Assembly: GCA_051294375.1 (NCBI GenBank)
Contig: CM119263.1
Location: 16,160,532 to 16,224,531 of the forward strand
Direction of reading: 5' to 3'
Length of the DNA: 64,000 nucleotides
DNA from: Paraspadella gotoi
Taxonomy: Eukaryota > Chaetognatha
Shown here: positions 13,092 to 25,588 of the stretch, in pieces
Numbering within the stretch: position 1 is the stretch's first letter
Layout of the letters: every line of letters starts with the position of its first letter
Translations under genes and position numbers: made by a program
Notes under the pieces: generated by a model
Databases searched by the model: none
Told to the model about the DNA's origin: nothing
Seen by the model: only the letters and a program-made list of their open reading frames with translations

Positions 13092-16000
13092 GGTGGAAAA
13101 GCGACAAGTGAATGTCGGCGGGATATCGGAAGATGGTTTCTGATCTATCGTGATGTAAATTTTTTATAAAAAGGATCGAATCGTGAACCGTGAGGAAAGA
13201 GTTTACGAAGTGTGAAAGCGTTTAATGACGAACGAAAAAACCGTAGCCGGGTTTGCGGTAAGAGGGGCCCCCCATCGCCGATGACCCCAGGTTGTTATTT
13301 CTAGGGTAGGAGGAAAAGGACGCCCCTCGGGAGCCGAAATAACAATTCCGGGCCTCGAGAAATGGCCCCGCGGGTGGTGGACAAGGGAAGGGGGTGGGGT
13401 GGGAATACTACCTGGGGGGTTGGGGGGTTTGGACTCTCGAACGGAACCCCGGGCGGCCTTCCTGCTCGCAGTCAGATTCGTCCCAACGGTAAATCGATGG
13501 AATAACAGGAAACGAACCAAAAAATTATTTCGCATGAAAGAGTAAAAGAAGAAACGTGTGCATCATTCTTTGACACTCGAATTCGCCAGCCCACCAAATC
13601 TTTTGACGCTCTCTTTCACTTTCAACCTCCCCCCTGCCCACACAGTTATCATTTCGCACTCTCATAAGGTTTTTAAGTTTTGTTCACGCCGTGATTTCAA
13701 GGGATTTCAGGGAAGCAGATCTGTCAACAATGGAGAGTCGAATTTGGCAGATGTGCTGGGCCAGCGATCGTTTCAATATGCGGAGTGAAAATTCAATATG
13801 CAGAGTGTTAACTCGGTGTAAGGCATGAAGATTGAAAAAAAAAATGTCAAAATATATAGTGTTTATAAAATTGGTACAACCAATATAAAAATTATCCATT
13901 CATTTAATAAATAAGCTATCTTTCCCCTGACCTTGGACAATGGACATGCTTTGGTGGTTTAAGGCCTCCATCACCCTTACAAGATAATGACATAGCAGGT
14001 CCCCGCAAGTTTTCAATCAAGACTCACAGTCTCGTTTATTCACTCCCAGAGTATGTTATAAGAATTGACTGTTATTGCAAGTAAAAACTTTTGACGTCCA
14101 TTGCAGAGAATACTATCACCTCAGCCTAGGCGTTTGAGAAAAAATATTCGGGAAAAATATTGAGAATGAGGTTAAAACCCTTAGCATCCGTTTATTTATC
14201 AGTTTATTCTTCGTCTTCTCACGCACTCCTCCCTCGGCCCGCCCAACTCTCCTCCCACTCTCTCTCTCGATACTCTCGCTCCATCACTCTCAAATAAGAA
14301 TCTCCTCCCGCTCCATCGTTTTCCGGCTATTTATCCAATCAAACTCTCTCTCACTCTCTCTCGTTCGCATCTGGAATCACTTTCCCCCTCATTTAACCAC
14401 CAACACCGCCGCCAAATTCTGAGACTTCAATGCCTCCCTCTATATCCCTCCAAGAGAGTTGCCGTCTTCGTATTTAACAAAGATGCTTTTTTTTTTTAAA
14501 TTTCGCGAATCCGATTAACTTTTTTTTAGAAAAAAAAAACTCACTTTTTCGATTTCTCTTCGTCTTCGATCCGACGAGGGGAAATAATAAGGAAGAAGAG
14601 AAAGTCTGGAAGAGGATAAGAAGGGGAAGAGAATGAAGAGGAAAAAAAAAGTTTGAGAAAACGAAGAGAAGTTGATGGAAGAAGATAACAGAAAGATTAA
14701 CGTAGCGAAAAAGTGAACAATGTAATAATGAAAGAATCGTGACGGACGATCTCGAATCTGACAGGGGAATCGAAACTTTCGTTTGTGTTTCAATCGGCTC
14801 ATTTGTCACCTTCGTTTCCCACCCCTCCCCTCCCCCCTCTCGACCAAGAGACGAAGCGACACCTTCGAATCACGTGAGAATTGTCATCACCTGATATTCA
14901 GTCACTCGACGATTCAGTCCTTCCCACTTAAGTTCACACTGTTTTCGGACACACTCAATCTGTCTCTCTCTCTCTCTCTCTCGCCCTTGCGAGTGAGACT
15001 TCCGACGGAAACGACCGCAAGAAACGCGAGTGGGGAAAAAGGCGGTCAAACTGTGAAGGTTCGACGCTGCGGATGCGGTGAGTGAAAAAAGCCGGTCGAA
15101 CGTACTCTGAGCTGTGGTAATTGAAAAGTCAAAGATTCCCGATATATCTCGCCTGGAAATACAGAAAAGGATTTAATCTAAGACGAAAAAGCTTAAGTCA
15201 TTTTTGATAGGGTGAGTTTTAAGAAGTATGAAAAAAGGGACAAAAATTTTAATAAAAATTGTCCGCATTAAAATTTAAATCGTGAACAAATTTCTGACTT
15301 TTAATTTAACTTCGCAACAGTTCACGGATTTAATTTGATACATACATAGTAAGTAAACTTTAAACTTGTTTAACCTTTATACTCTAATCCTGAATTACCT
15401 CTGCGCTAATTTAGAATTAACAAACAAAATTATTTAATCTTCATTTGTTTTGTTTGTTTTTCTCCTTTTTTCTTCTTCTCCCGAGAGTTCCCCACCCAAA
15501 CGAAAAAGAGAGATAAATCCCATTACCCCCGCCCCCAACTCCCTCCCCCCTTAAAAGATCATCTTTCCTTGCGGTTAACCTGCGGTCTTTATTTCCTTTT
15601 CTCCTCAAAATTTTTTGGATTCCTTCATTCTGTCGCCAACTTTTTTGTTTCTGGTAAAGAGGATGGTAAAGGCGATGGATATGAATGAAATTTTTTGTGT
15701 CAGTAATACACAAAAAATTGAATTTGTATTATTTCATTCATAATGGCACGATATTATCATGTTTTTGGTTATCGTTCAAGAAAAAAGAATAAGCCGATTT
15801 AATTTTTTAGTTGTATTTTGAACGATTTTTAATTATTTAAAAATTCAATATATTATGAAATTGGTACAACCAATATGAAAATTATCCATTAATTTAATAA
15901 ATAAGCTATCTTGCCCCTGACTTTGGACAGGCTTTGGTGGTTTAAGGCCTCCATCACTCTTACAAGATAATGACATAGCAGGTCCCTACAAGCTTTCAAT

Positions 16001-16781
16001 CAAGACTCTCTCACAGTCTCGTTTATTCACTCCCAGAGTACCTGGCTTCCCTATCAATGAAGTGGTATAATATTTCAAAGAATGTTTCAATTGTATGAAA
16101 AGACCACTCCCTTAAGTATTAGATCAGGGAATTCTTATTGTACTCCGCACTAGCATCAAAATACAAGGAGCTGAATTTTATGAAATTGGTACAACCAATA
16201 TAAAAATTATCCATTCATTTAATAAATAAGCTATCTTGCCCCTGACTTTTAGATTCAAAATTTGTTTTTAAATCTTTGTTGGTTTTTACGTATAATATTG
16301 TATGAAGTAACACATTCTTCAAATGGTGATCTTCACTAATTAAGTATATAAAGTTAAAAAGTAGTTTTTAGTTAAATAAGACTAAAGCTTCCATCGTTTC
16401 GTAGGGGGGGAAAGCGGAGAACCAAGTACGATATACGATATAAGAAAATCATTGTAACGAAGAGGATGGTAAAAGAAAAATTACTTTTTTCCGGTCCAAC
16501 TTTTCATCGAACGCGATAAACGGGAATTTCCGACCGAGAATGAATGAAGCTCCGAATTCGCTACCTTCGAGACCAATCAAAGGGCGAACCGTTACTGATT
16601 TAGCCACACGCAAGGCCGAACGGTATGGCGCAGGTGAAATTTTTAAAAAAGGGGCCAATTGAAGGGGAGGAATATCTTTGTGGCTATTAGAACTTTAAAT
16701 TTCCCCCCCAGTGAAGTACTAGCTCGAAATCTTTTTCAAAATGAACCAATAAAGATTCTCTACCGCCGAATTAAAAGTCCG

Positions 16782-16818
<37 letters not shown>

Positions 16819-19800
16819 GTCGTTCAAGAGACCCGCAGTGTGGGTGGTGAATCTTTGGCCGCCAACCTTGATCTCTTATCTTTTCTCACTATGATTGTTT
16901 TTACCTTTTCATTTTTGTACTTGTTTATATAAGTATTTTTTTAAATTACTTTTAATCATAAGCGTTCTTTAGGTTTTTTTTTAAATTTTGTTTACCACGA
17001 AAAGAATCTGCTCATGAAGTAGTTCTAAAAGAAAAAAGTAAAAATCGTATCTTCTAATTTTTTATGCGAAAAAAATGAAAACAAAGGAGAAAAGAATAAA
17101 AAAAAGAGCGAGAGAGAAATAATCAAATCCTCAAGAGGATTTAACCCCGAACAAATTTTCTGGAGGGCGACTGGCAAAAATTGATACATAACAGAACGGA
17201 GTGGCCGATACACGAGGGTAAGGGAGACGGGGGGGGGGAATAGGAAGGGGAGCGGGCAAGTGAGGTAAAAGGCCTGACTTCGGCATCGCCAGGAATTTGG
17301 AGATGAATTGCAGAACCCCCCCGCCCCCTACACATACAAAAAACACAAAAGGAAATCCGGTTTCGTCTGAATTTAAATTTTTTTTACCTTATTTTTTACT
17401 ACTATTAATAGTAAAGTCTGGATGTATTGGGAGTTTTAAGCTTTTTTCTGTATTATTAGTGGGCGAGTAGGTGAAAAAAATGATTTTTTTTTTAAGTTTA
17501 GTATTTTAGGAAACCAAAAATAAGAGGGTGACTCATACTATTTTTTTCCGCTATAACAGAAACCAAAACAATCTCGATTGGACGACCAAATATTTTCTTC
17601 AAAACAAAAACTAAAACAAAAAAAAAATCAACCCTTCCTTTCTCCCATATTCCTTTTTAAAAATTGGCAGCTTTGTATGACGCGATGAATGAGTTAACCG
17701 AGAGAACCCGATAAGATTTCTAGCCAAAAAAAAGTCACGAGGTTAAGAGGGCAGGGGGGGAAAACAATATAAACAAGTGTGTGGCGTTCACCGAGCGAGA
17801 ATCGAGAATTTTTAGTCGCGTCGAGAAGTGACTTAATAACAAGGAAAAAGGTAAAATAATTTCATGTCAAAGAGATTCCCCGAAAAATAAAGAAAATAAT
17901 AAATATTGCGATGAAAACTCACACTTTCCGAAGGCGATCTTGATGACGACTTGATCGATGTCGGACTCCGTGTCCTCGTAAAAGTTGATGGGGATCACTT
18001 CGGACCACATTCTGAAGGCGAGGGCGAAGGCGGCGCGCTGTTCGGAGGTCGTCATTCGCTGACTGTAGCCAATGTCGATGATTCGCCAGGTGATCTAAGA
18101 TTGGTGATGGTGGTGAGGAAACAAATGGGATCACAATCTGGTTTTACAAAAGTGGAATCCTGTTGTCTATGACATCGATGGAATCGCTTTCCCTCACCAT
18201 TCTGTTTCCGAATCTGACGCCCTCCAGATTCGAGCCCAGGATTTCGATGCTCCTCTTTCCTCGCTCCTCCGATCTCGGCAGCGTCGAATCCAACGAGCGG
18301 CGGCGCCTCTCTCTCGCGTCTGGCGTCCGGACGTCGACGGACTGAGCCGTTTCCAAAGATCGTCGCCGATCGTTCTCGTCCACGTCCCGGATGTAGTTGT
18401 CCAAGAATTGACGCCGCCGGTCGGTGGAGCGAACCGAACGCGTCGATCGGTGGATGGAGGTCGGGATGGGAGCGTCGGACACCTTAGGACGCATCATAGT
18501 TAATTAAAGATTGGGGTTGACGGAGCTTTTTCCTCAGACGACATACCTGGACGCTTTTAAATTTCTTCAGCAAGGTGCTGGAAAACGAGCTGGAGTGGAA
18601 AACAAAAGGTGCGGGGAATAAAGGATTTTGAAAATATTTTTGGAGGGGGGGGGTTAATGGACTCACCTTGAGCCTGGCGGAGGCTGATTAGAACCGATGG
18701 TTCCGCTTTGCGTCGAGGAAGACTGAAAACCTGAAGGGAAGGAGCCGACGCCCAACTTGAAGGTTCCTTGGACCATCGCCGACGACGAGGCCTTGGAGGC
18801 GCCCACGAAACCTAAGGTTTGAGATGATGAGATGGAAATTCCACGGAACAATTTCGATAACAAGAATGAATTTTTAGTCGGATCTGCTTATCAGCAGATT
18901 ACGACTCTATAAAGTCATTTTGTCGGTCCCGTCGGTCCTAACCCCAAAATCTTGTCGGTAAATCATTATTATCATATAAGAAACTGGAATTATGATAAAA
19001 TATGCAAAAAAATGATGTCCGATCCGTCCATCTGTCCGGTCCCACTTTAGCATTAAACTCCGATTACTCGTGATTGGAAGGATGGATTGGAATGAAATTC
19101 TGTTGTGTGGGTAGGAAGTGTGTGAATGAACTGGATATAAAGTTTCGATGGGATAGTGCGAGTGCAAAATGAGTTTAAATGGAAAAAAAGTCATATTTAC
19201 TTGAAGTATTTTTTCTTATATTTACTCATAACAATTATATTCATTAAAAATGGATAAAATAAATTGAAATGAAGTATGTGATTAAGCTGGATATAAAATT
19301 TTTGATGGAATCGTAGGAGTGGAAAAGAGTTTAAAATAGAAAAACCAAAAGACACATTAATTTGAATTTTTTAAAGTTTCTCTCTTTCTGTCTCTGATTG
19401 ATTAATTGATTTATTTATTTATTTATTATTTATTTATTTATTGATTGATTGATTGGAGTTGAGTTAAGCTAGTTGACCAAATTACCATGTTATGATTTGT
19501 ATGATCTGTTAAGATAAAAAATTGAAAGTCAGAAAAAATTATTGTGATTTATCATCGGATTAGTTATTAATCGCTTAATTATCGTAGGCAGATCCGATAT
19601 TGTTTGCTCAAACTTGTTAAACTTTCAAGCGGTAGTATTATAAAAAGTTAACTTTGTTTATTTTTAATGTTTAATGTTAAGATTTAATCTATTAATCCGT
19701 TTATAAATTAAGTATTGTATCAATTATTTGGCTAGTTAAGATGTATTTGCGCCCACCTGGTGCCACTTCGTTGTCCGCCCGTGGCGTGGCTCCATCCTCA

Positions 19801-21396
19801 TCGCCTAGCAACGAAGTTCCGCGCTTTTCCACGTCACGGTTTCCGCAACGAGGTGCGTTGAGATTGGCAAGCAGTTTTGGATTGTCCCACTGAAGAATAA
19901 CGTAAGTATAAGAATAAGAATAAAAAAACGCAATAGCTACACTAAAACGTCTATATCATCGATCTTCACTTACATTTCCGTCGATAGTAAAATTGTAAAA
20001 GCTTTGGTATGCCTCGACGGCGTTTTTCAAATCGTTCGGTTTGCAGATGGTCGCCTCTTTGATCGTTGATCTTTGCGAAACGAGGACGAAATTGGGAATG
20101 GGTCGAGAAAGAGGAGCATTTGAGGGGTTAAAAGTCGATGAAGTTGATGGGGTGTTATATTGGTTACTATATTTTTTTTTAAACTACTCATGTTTTAAAA
20201 GGAAAACAAATCATATTATTAACCACAGCTGCTTTTCATACTTTACCAGTTATGCCAATTATGGTTAGCGCACACGGATCTGCATCTTCTCAACTATAAT
20301 TTTATCCCCAATTTGATGCTTTGATATTTTGTTAAGCTTAGCTGCTTAAATTGCTCGGCCCAAGGCCTGAGAATGAATCTCCTATACACCTCTAGACTTT
20401 GTAAAGGTCAATAAAGCTGAAAATATTTATACTATAATCTTGGATACTGAATTAAAAATTATTCATTGAGCTTGATTATTAAAAGATGCAATGAGAAATT
20501 TGACGACTTTGACATCTTCGCAAAAAAACCTCAATTTCAAAAAGATTAATTTAAAGAAAATTTTAATAAAAAAAGAAAATTAACATTTTTCTATTTATTA
20601 AAAAAAAATCTTACGTTTATGGCCATGATTTCTTTCATGTCACTGGATTTGGCTCACGGGGTAGCGAACACGAATCTATTTTTCACGGAAGCATCGACTC
20701 GGTCAAAAAAGCATTGTATTAGCGTTCTACACTCGGAGTTCTTTCCCGTCAACCTTTTAGAGCTACTAACTACTACTACACATTTTCTCAAAAAATCCAT
20801 TACTAAGACTATATATATATCTACGGCTTTTGTGGCTTAAAAATTTTATTAAAAAAAGAAAAATATTATTTACATACATTCTCCTTTTACGAAGCGTAGA
20901 AATCAGTGTAAGTACAAAGAAGATTAAAAAAAAAGAAATTATATAGTATGGTCGGTGAAGATGTAACTAATTTCTAAGAGGTTAATAAGGGTTGCAAACA
21001 ACGTCACGCAGTCAAATTATTGACAAATATGTACAATTCTAACGCCCCCTCACCTCTTGACCCCCGGAGACTCGACGACCCCGAAGCCCCACGGGATCGG
21101 CGTGTTCCGCTTGGGGCGTCCGAAGAACCAATTGATGCGATGCTCCTGGTTGTTGTAGTTGACGCATCGAAGGAACCCGAGTTCACGGAGCTCCTTCTGC
21201 AAGGACGGGCGTTGTGGGGGGGGGTGAAATGGGGGGCAGAAAGAGGTGGACGTTGGGAGGAATAAAGGGAGAAAAGCGGTCTTTAGTAAATTTGTTTCAT
21301 TTTTATCTACTTGAGATTTGCGACTATACTTTTAATTTTAAGTTTGACGACTGCTATAAATTTTGTCTTTTTCTTTCGTTTGTTACTTTGTTTTTT

Positions 21397-21452
<56 letters not shown>

Positions 21453-21573
21453 TCTCTTCTCTCTCTCTCTCTCTCTCTCTCCAGTCAGGTCAGCCTAGTT
21501 GCCGAGTTGGACGAAAAAACGACCGAGTGACGATGCATAGAGTGGGTGAGAAAAAGGGAAGGGGGAGGAAAAG

Positions 21574-21657
<84 letters not shown>

Positions 21658-23274
21658 CGATCTCTAAAGTGTCGCAGGCTTTGGCGCCAGATTCCCTTCC
21701 ATCCTTTTACTCTCGAAATCTCGAAGAATTTCAATTTTTCTCGACTTTTTGCAATCTTGAGATGACGACGTCGATGATGAAGATGATGATAATATCAAAG
21801 ATGCTGGCTGGAAATACACCTTAAAATTTATATTAATGAGTATATAAATTAATGAAATGTCTCTTTTTCGTAAATATTTTCCTGTGTATTTTTTCTCTCT
21901 CTTTCTCTCTCTGTTTCTCTTTCTTTTTCTCTATCTTTCCCTCTATCTTTCCCTCTCTCTTTCCCTCTCTCTTTTATTCTTACTCTCTCTCTACCGGCCT
22001 GTCACAATCCCCCCCAAAGTTCGGAATGATATAAGATTCGTCCCCAGGAATTGTTTATTATCAAAAGTCACAGATCACAAACTGACTTTTGACATCCAGT
22101 CAAAGTATAAACAAGGTTAAAAAAGTAAATGGATTGTTCTCAAGGAAACGAAAACAATTCGACGCTACGGGACAAAAATTCGGATTGAAGAAAACAAAAT
22201 TTTGAACTCGAACGCAGATTAAGTATAGCAGATGAGGATCTACAAAGATCAAGAGCGAGATGGGATAACAGAAGCTAAGGAATAAAATGATTTGTTTTTA
22301 ACTTTACTTTTTAAAGGTTAGCACTTTATTAAGTACAAAAGCTCTCCGTAAAGATATAGATAAGTATCAAGAATTCCGGTTTTAAAATAAATTAAATTCC
22401 ATAAATAAATTAAATTGCAACTTCATACAAATATAATTCGCTTTTCCTTTATTTCTGTTCCTTCCAAGCCTACATACATTCAAAATATTTCATAGATTTT
22501 ATGTTATAAAATACTGAGCATTCTTCGCTTGATTTACGATTCCTCTTAAAAGGCGTTAACGCTCTCTGTCTCGATCGGTTTCGAAATATTTTGTCTATAG
22601 AATCCAATTTTAAAAAGTCGTTTGTGACATGAACGAAGACGCCCCGGCCAAAAAAACAAATAAACCATGCGAAAGGGGGAACGTAAAAAGTGAAAGCGGA
22701 AGAGATTTCCGCTCCGTCGGACCCGATCCAAAGAAAAATACAGGCGAATTCGAATCTGAAAAAAAAAGGATGCCTGACCTCGATCCGAGTTGGCCGCTGT
22801 CGTTGTCAGTCATGAGGACCAAATCACCTTACGGGTCTGTTTCGGGATTTGAGTCAAATTTGGTCAAGAAAAAAAAATTTTCAATTACTGGTGTAACGAG
22901 CACATTGACCTTAGTAAACTTAGAGCCCTTGACAATCTACGAAGATGTCAAAATTTAGGTTGGAATATAGCCGAAAAATTTTAAAACTTTTTATTTTTCT
23001 CCACCAGAATCGGTCCAAAAAAAGTTGTTTCAGTAAGTTTCCTATACATTAGCGAAGGCAATAGCGACTTTTTGTGGATAGAATTGACGCTTGTCCGTCA
23101 ATTCACGGGCGCCGCCGATCGTCAAACGTCAAAAACGATTCTCAGCCCTTCTTTCTCTTTTTTGGCTCAACCGAAACAAAAACTTTTTTTCAAGAGTTAT
23201 TAAAGCGTGGATGCTAAATTTTATTTTGGGCGTATCCATGTGAATCAGCCTTTCGCTTCCCCCTTCTCCCCTGG

Positions 23275-23317
<43 letters not shown>

Positions 23318-23928
23318 GCCGTCATTAGTCAGTCACCCAGTTATTTTTCTTCCCTCTTTTGTTTTCAACTTTTTAGTGGATGACGACGGCCGGAGATTTG
23401 CGGAGCGAGGGGTGCTCTGGGTCCCCTTCACCTCCCCCCCCCGGCTGAGCCCTCGACGATCAAATCGACGCATCTAATGATTTCCACAAGGGAAACGCTT
23501 AGGTTGTTGACTTTCTCAGTTGGGCGAGATGCTGCCATTTTTTATTTCACCATGAGCATACAAGATCATGAAAAGTAAAGAGAACTTAATCATCTTTATG
23601 ATCGACTTTTTATATTAAAACTAAAATAAGGGTCAATCTCTGATTATAGTTTTATACACAGTCATAGGTAAGTTGGGGCATAAACTGACGCACTGTTTTG
23701 TCACCGCAAAAGTCAAGTTATAGTATAGAAACCCACTTATATCAAGACTTAGGACCAATAAGTTTATATTTTAAGTTTCCTTGCCCTTCCTATATGTTCC
23801 ATTACGACTGCCGTCACTTGAAAACCGACGATGATCCCAATGGCGAATTCGGAGGTAGTAAGCAAGTGCTAAAAAATCCCGCCTTCTTTTGTTTGAATAA
23901 TTTTTCCCTCTCATTTGTGGGAATTATG

Positions 23929-23994
<66 letters not shown>

Positions 23995-24878
23995 ATTTTA
24001 ATCTATTTAGATAATTGCGAAATTTGTTATATTTTTAATATTAATAAGAAAAGAGAATGAGTTCCGACTGATAGTCAAACATCTCGAATGCAAAGCTTGA
24101 ACTTTTAAACGATCACTCCTTAGACCAATCGTGACTTCATGGGAATCATCGTTTCCTCCTTCACTCCCGGTTCACAACGGAAGTCGGCCTCCTTTCACAC
24201 CAAGTAACTCACCTCGACACCGGCCTTGGTGTAAATCCTCCTGGCCTCGGAGTGTCGACAGTCCATGTTGAAGTGATCTCGAGAGTGGAAGAGGCATTCG
24301 GCGCTCGCCAACGTCGTCGACGACGCGTACGACGTCGACGTCAGAAATTCGAAAATTGCGAGGAAGAAGTAGTTTGTTCGACGGTCGTCCTTGTCGTTGT
24401 TGTTGTTGTTGTTGAAGTAAATGGATTCGAAAGACGGAAAGATTCTTGGGTTTTGAGTCTGGATTTTCGGTGGATGATGGAGTCGGTTTGGTCGTTGTGG
24501 CAACAGCAACAGAAAAAGGGTTAGCAGGGAACGGAAGGCGATTTTGGTGAGGGTGGGGTTAAAGGGTCGGGTGGTTAGAGCGACGCTTGAAGCGGAGGGT
24601 CGTCGGGGCCGTGGAAACGAAGAAGGGCGCAGTGAAAGGAGAGGCGTGTCGTTCGTGGGTCGGCGCCATCGAGTTCGCGGCGTCATTCTCCGTCTCTCTC
24701 GCTGATCATCGTCGTCGCGAGTGGGCGTCAAATCTCTTCGTGGGGGTGGCGAATGTTTTCGGGTGGCGTCATCGACGACGCCGTCACAGCCGCGGTCGCC
24801 TCCGCCGGCGCCGGTGAGTCGCGATGAAACGTCGGGAAACGTCTTTCCCAGTCGGTTGGAGTTGGACGGGGAAGTCAT
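770..24878 (-). CDS. MMP21: Matrix metalloproteinase, MMP21-type, 14 exons
   Basis: Secreted zinc endopeptidase; vertebrate MMP21 acts in left-right axis determination. Exons in transcription order: 24213-24878, 21054-21196, 19974-20070, 19757-19889, 18667-18811, 18547-18589, 18198-18482, 17923-18094, 10345-10531, 10017-10114, 5335-5427, 5083-5232, 1273-1454, 770-1060. All phases match and give about 894 codons. Order of domains: LFHSRD motif near residue 196 (also found just after the signal peptide of vertebrate MMP21), prodomain with cysteine switch PRCGNRD (Cys about 317), Gly/Ser-rich linker, furin-like sites RERRRR (466-471) and RGKR (483-486), catalytic domain with [11 protein letters not shown] (His 611, 615, 621) and Met-turn SIM (Met 629), then a hemopexin propeller closed by Cys 659 and Cys 891. 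Hemopexin motifs [18 protein letters not shown] and DAF.HIWT point to MMP21 rather than other MMPs. There is no hinge between the catalytic and hemopexin domains. The start is uncertain: the most upstream ATG has a good context (ACCATGA) but leaves about 165 residues before the hydrophobic stretch preceding LFHSRD. Confidence 0.88.
2732..2785 (+). repeat. (CT)n microsatellite, ~54 bp
   Basis: Perfect CT dinucleotides in the last large MMP21 intron. Confidence 0.95.
3925..3999 (+). repeat. (CT)n microsatellite, ~75 bp, slightly interrupted
   Basis: CT dinucleotides with single CC and TTT interruptions. Confidence 0.9.
6756..6802 (+). repeat. (CT)n microsatellite
   Basis: Perfect CT dinucleotides, about 47 bp. 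Confidence 0.93.
7282..7334 (+). repeat. (CT)n microsatellite
   Basis: Perfect CT dinucleotides, about 53 bp. A GAC/ACG-rich stretch at about 7000-7135 lies just upstream. Confidence 0.93.
8345..8570 (+). repeat. (GA)n microsatellites, two blocks
   Basis: A short block at about 8350-8385 and a perfect block at about 8500-8549, embedded in GC-richer DNA. Confidence 0.9.
11433..11699 (+). repeat. (GA)n microsatellites, two blocks
   Basis: Perfect GA runs at about 11433-11482 and 11660-11699, separated by about 180 bp of unique sequence. Confidence 0.92.
13048..13089 (+). repeat. (GA)n microsatellite
   Basis: Perfect GA dinucleotides, about 42 bp. Confidence 0.92.
13861..14052. repeat. Single truncated copy of the ~324-bp repeat, MMP21 intron
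   Basis: It starts AAATTGGTACAACCAATATAA and ends at TTCACTCCCAGAGTA; the rest of the unit is missing. A more diverged piece lies at about 7709-7825. Confidence 0.7.
15854..16250. repeat. Tandem dimer (second unit truncated) of the ~324-bp repeat, MMP21 intron
   Basis: The first unit runs 15854-16178; a second starts at 16179 with the same TATGAAATTGGTACAACCAA head and breaks off after GCCCCTGAC. The period, 325 bp, matches the copy at 37.3 kb. Confidence 0.8.
18885..19340 (-). repeat. Dispersed repeat, two adjacent copies, MMP21 intron
   Basis: Words such as GTGTGTGAATGAACTGGATA, AAGTTTCGATGGGAT, ATCTGCTTATCAGCAGATT and AATCATTATTATCATAT recur in reverse orientation at about 36360-36640. 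A weaker copy lies at 34840-34990. A second partial copy begins near 19270. Confidence 0.6.
21393..21653. repeat. CT tract followed by GA tract (potential long hairpin), MMP21 intron
   Basis: (CT)n at about 21393-21480 and (GA)n at about 21578-21653, 97 bp apart, are complementary and could fold back in RNA or single-stranded DNA. Confidence 0.9.
23276..23313 (+). repeat. (CT)n microsatellite
   Basis: Perfect CT dinucleotides in MMP21 intron 1. Confidence 0.9.
23932..23991 (+). repeat. (GA)n microsatellite
   Basis: Perfect GA run of about 60 bp, 220 bp downstream (in transcription) of MMP21 exon 1. Confidence 0.93.
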
Positions 24879-25130
24879 GGTCTCGCCTATCCGTTCAAGT
24901 CGGGGTTGTCGGATGGAAGGCGCGAACGAAAGTCGGCAAGCGGTTTGCGTGGGCTCGCGCTAACGAGAGTCGGCAAGCTAACGAGACGGGCAAACGGTCG
25001 CGTCGGCTGGCGATCGCGCCGTCAATACAGGAAGCGCGATTGAAAACGCGATGTGGAAAGTCGTTGAGTTGAGAAACGGAATTATTTTGGTGACGAATTT
25101 CGGGCAAATGTTTACGTTCGACTCGCGTCG
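24500..25130 (-). promoter_or_regulatory. CpG- and GC-rich region at the MMP21 5' end
   Basis: From inside exon 1 to about 250 bp upstream the DNA is clearly richer in G, C and CpG than the AT-rich surroundings (CGTCGTCGACG, GCGATCGCG and similar). This is suggestive of a promoter, but no core element is recognised. Confidence 0.3.
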
Positions 25131-25476
25131 GACGCCAAAGAAATGAAGAAATCTATATCCTCGTGCATTTTTATTCGTAAAATAGGCTCAAGTTGCCTTT
25201 TCGAAATAGATTAAAATCAATAAACGACGAACGTACTCTTTCGTAATCTCTCGTAGGTTAAGTTGTCACGGTTTTCGATGAATTTTTTCCCCCTTTTTCT
25301 GACGAAGAAATAAAATATTTGTTAAAATGACAAAGTGAGGAGTATCATAATTATTGTTTTAGACTATTCTAATTTAAAATTAAAACTTGTATCGACGGGC
25401 GGGTAAAAGAGAAAAAAAATGTTTTCACAATTTTTGAAATTTCTAGACTTTGAATCTGAAGTGACTAGTGTGTGTG

Positions 25477-25588
<112 letters not shown>

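Larger units (their letters stand above)
10532..17922 (-). other. MMP21 intron 8 (7.4 kb)
   Basis: Holds GA tracts, three copies or partial copies of the ~324-bp repeat, a T-run of about 33 at 16785-16817, and a degenerate GGGTTAAG-like patch at 12.23-12.40 kb. No exon was recognised, and exons 8 and 9 join in phase. Confidence 0.8.
21197..24212 (-). other. MMP21 intron 1 (3.0 kb)
   Basis: Contains the CT/GA pair at 21.4-21.65 kb and further CT and GA runs. A plus-strand frame at 22629-22958 has no family features. Confidence 0.75.

Noticed and set aside
22629-22958. 109-aa plus-strand frame in MMP21 intron 1
   Set aside because: Lys/Ser-rich with no motif and no splice context; treated as chance.
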